DNA of 25,341 nt, taken from contig LNZQ01000127.1 in assembly GCA_002007315.1 (NCBI GenBank), forward strand, positions 1 to 25,341, read 5' to 3'. The notes beneath the pieces are model-generated. The model did not search any database. It was given only the letters and a program-made list of their open reading frames with translations, and had not been told where the DNA came from. Origin of the DNA: Epulopiscium sp. Nele67-Bin004 (GTDB lineage Bacteria; Bacillota_A; Clostridia; Lachnospirales; Cellulosilyticaceae). A program made the translations under genes and the position numbers. Below are positions 24,505-25,341 of this stretch, piece by piece (the first letter of the stretch is position 1; each line of letters begins with the position of its first letter).

Positions 24505-25261
24505 AACATTTTCTTCCAAAATTAAAGAAGAAATAATTAAATGTTCTGGTGAAAATATACAATGTATGTATGCTGAATTATTAGGATTTATATTATCTTA
24601 TGGGGAAAGTTGCCTAAACACTAACACTGATATTATTAAATTAGACATAGAAAATGATGAACTTGCAAAAAAATACTTTACATTTTTAAGAAAAACTTTT
24701 AATATAAATGTAGAATTAATGTCGGGTAACATTGTTAATCGAAAAAAACTTATTCATACTATTATATTAAAAGAAGCAAGTAATATATTAGCTATACTAT
24801 CATCTAATAATTTAGGCGATATATGTTGTAAAAGGGCGTATCTCAGAGGTGCATTTTTGGGTGGGGGTTCGGTGAGTGATCCTGAAAAAGGTTATCACTT
24901 AGAATTTGTTTCGTCAAACAGTGAATATGCACATAACATACAAACTGTGATGGCTGAAATAAATTTAGAAGCAAAAGTTGTAATGCGAAAAAACAATTAT
25001 GTAGTATACTTAAAAGATGGTTCACAAATTGTTGATTTATTAAACATTATTGGGGCACATATTGCACTTATGGACTTTGAAAACATAAGAATAGTAAAAG
25101 AGGTTAGAAATAATATTAACCGTTTGGTAAATTGTGAAATTGCAAACTTGTCAAAAACTGTGTCAGCAGCAGTAAAACAAATCGAAGATATTATGTATAT
25201 CCAAGATACAAAAGGGTGGAGTATACGTTGTGGATGTCTGCACCCAGAGGGATGTTTTTAA
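24476..25261 (+). CDS. whiA: WhiA-like protein lacking the C-terminal helix-turn-helix
   Basis: WhiA is a DNA-binding protein with a LAGLIDADG homing-endonuclease-like fold and a C-terminal HTH; it affects cell division and sporulation. Matching parts are TFSSKIKEEI (11-20), the LAGLIDADG-like block AYLRGAFLGGGSVSDPEKGY (121-140) and INRLVNCEIANLSKTVSAA leading to IQDTKG (242-247). The usual further 60-70 residues, which hold most of the HTH, are missing. Instead there is a 14-residue tail, WSIRCGCLHPEGCF, not seen in the family, giving 261 aa against about 310. The other two forward frames after 25217 also show no WhiA-like end. The start is odd as well: the position aligning with the usual Met (before TFSS) is AAA, and the nearest in-frame start codon is TTG at 24476. 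GAGGAAAG at 24494-24501 looks like a ribosome site without a standard start after it. Confidence 0.82.
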   Translation: MIKIVNEESKTFSSKIKEEIIKCSGENIQCMYAELLGFILSYGESCLNTNTDIIKLDIENDELAKKYFTFLRKTFNINVELMSGNIVNRKKLIHTIILKEASNILAILSSNNLGDICCKRAYLRGAFLGGGSVSDPEKGYHLEFVSSNSEYAHNIQTVMAEINLEAKVVMRKNNYVVYLKDGSQIVDLLNIIGAHIALMDFENIRIVKEVRNNINRLVNCEIANLSKTVSAAVKQIEDIMYIQDTKGWSIRCGCLHPEGCF

Positions 25262-25316
25262 CATGTGGACAATCTAGTTAGATTGTAGATTTTCTCCAAG
25301 GACACATACTCTCTGG
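25244..25316 (+). other. Fold-prone sequence at the truncated whiA end
   Basis: Nested pairings can be drawn: CCAGAG (25244-25249) with CTCTGG (25311-25316); ATGTG (25263-25267) with CACAT (25303-25307); and inside this ACAATCTA (25269-25276) with TAGATTGT (25279-25286). ATGTT/AACAT (25252-25264) is an alternative small hairpin. Base composition is less AT-rich than the gene before it. It may be a structured RNA, the edge of an inserted element or a terminator region. The window ends before this can be decided. Confidence 0.35.
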
Positions 25317-25341
25317 TTGACTACAATACTCTAATGTACTA

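Noticed and set aside
25213..25341. Group II intron 5' end
   Set aside because: No GTGYG motif or recognisable domain V/VI is visible, and the window ends too soon. Kept only as an untested possibility.

Overview
The window looks like chromosomal DNA from a low-GC Bacillota, most likely a spore-forming, motile anaerobe of the Clostridia. This is inferred from AT-rich codon use, strong AGGAGG-type ribosome sites, near-consensus SigA promoters with 17-bp spacers, C-terminal SLH anchoring modules, a large Gram-positive-type SRP RNA, a whiA gene and the murB-rapZ-whiA order. I cannot name the species.

Layout. 1-3072: 3' part of a large S-layer-anchored beta-helix protein. 3172-4056: an orphan, internally shortened type I restriction specificity subunit. 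4252-6849: a Cache-type chemotaxis receptor and two small unknown genes. 6901-9426: a divergent pair, a beta-propeller-like protein with a Q/P-rich and basic tail (minus) and a cysteine-rich protein (plus) with a possible SigK promoter; a tandem 19-bp repeat lies between them. 9502-10032: a Uma2-family nuclease-fold protein. 10067-11289: a two-gene ThrE-type amino-acid exporter (minus). 11504-12790: enolase. 12904-16737: one secreted transglutaminase-like/SLH protein gene interrupted by an in-frame TAA at 15148. 16868-17455: a second Uma2 protein (minus). 17689-19953: a peroxide-detoxifying pair, AhpC and an AhpF-like reductase whose dithiol module sits at the C-terminus, behind a promoter overlapped by a PerR-box-like inverted repeat. 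20056-22087: tRNA-Arg, a 36-codon mini-gene just behind it, a DEDDh exonuclease, an unknown gene and the SRP RNA. 22204-25261: a YedF/DsrE-like protein, murB, rapZ and a whiA-like gene whose C-terminal DNA-binding part is missing.

How the genes work together. AhpC and the reductase form a complete NADH/NADPH-to-peroxide electron chain. The two SLH proteins would be displayed on the cell wall. The two ThrE genes overlap by 4 bp and form one transporter. MurB, RapZ and WhiA belong to the cell-envelope and growth-control neighbourhood common in Bacillota. The remaining genes appear to be separate short transcription units, most with their own promoter and terminator.

No convincing new multi-gene system is visible. 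The items most worth following up are the stop-split SLH transglutaminase gene, the whiA 3' end that gives way to a fold-prone sequence at the window edge, the rearranged HsdS, the permuted AhpF-like reductase, the tRNA-linked mini-gene and the cysteine-rich/propeller locus.
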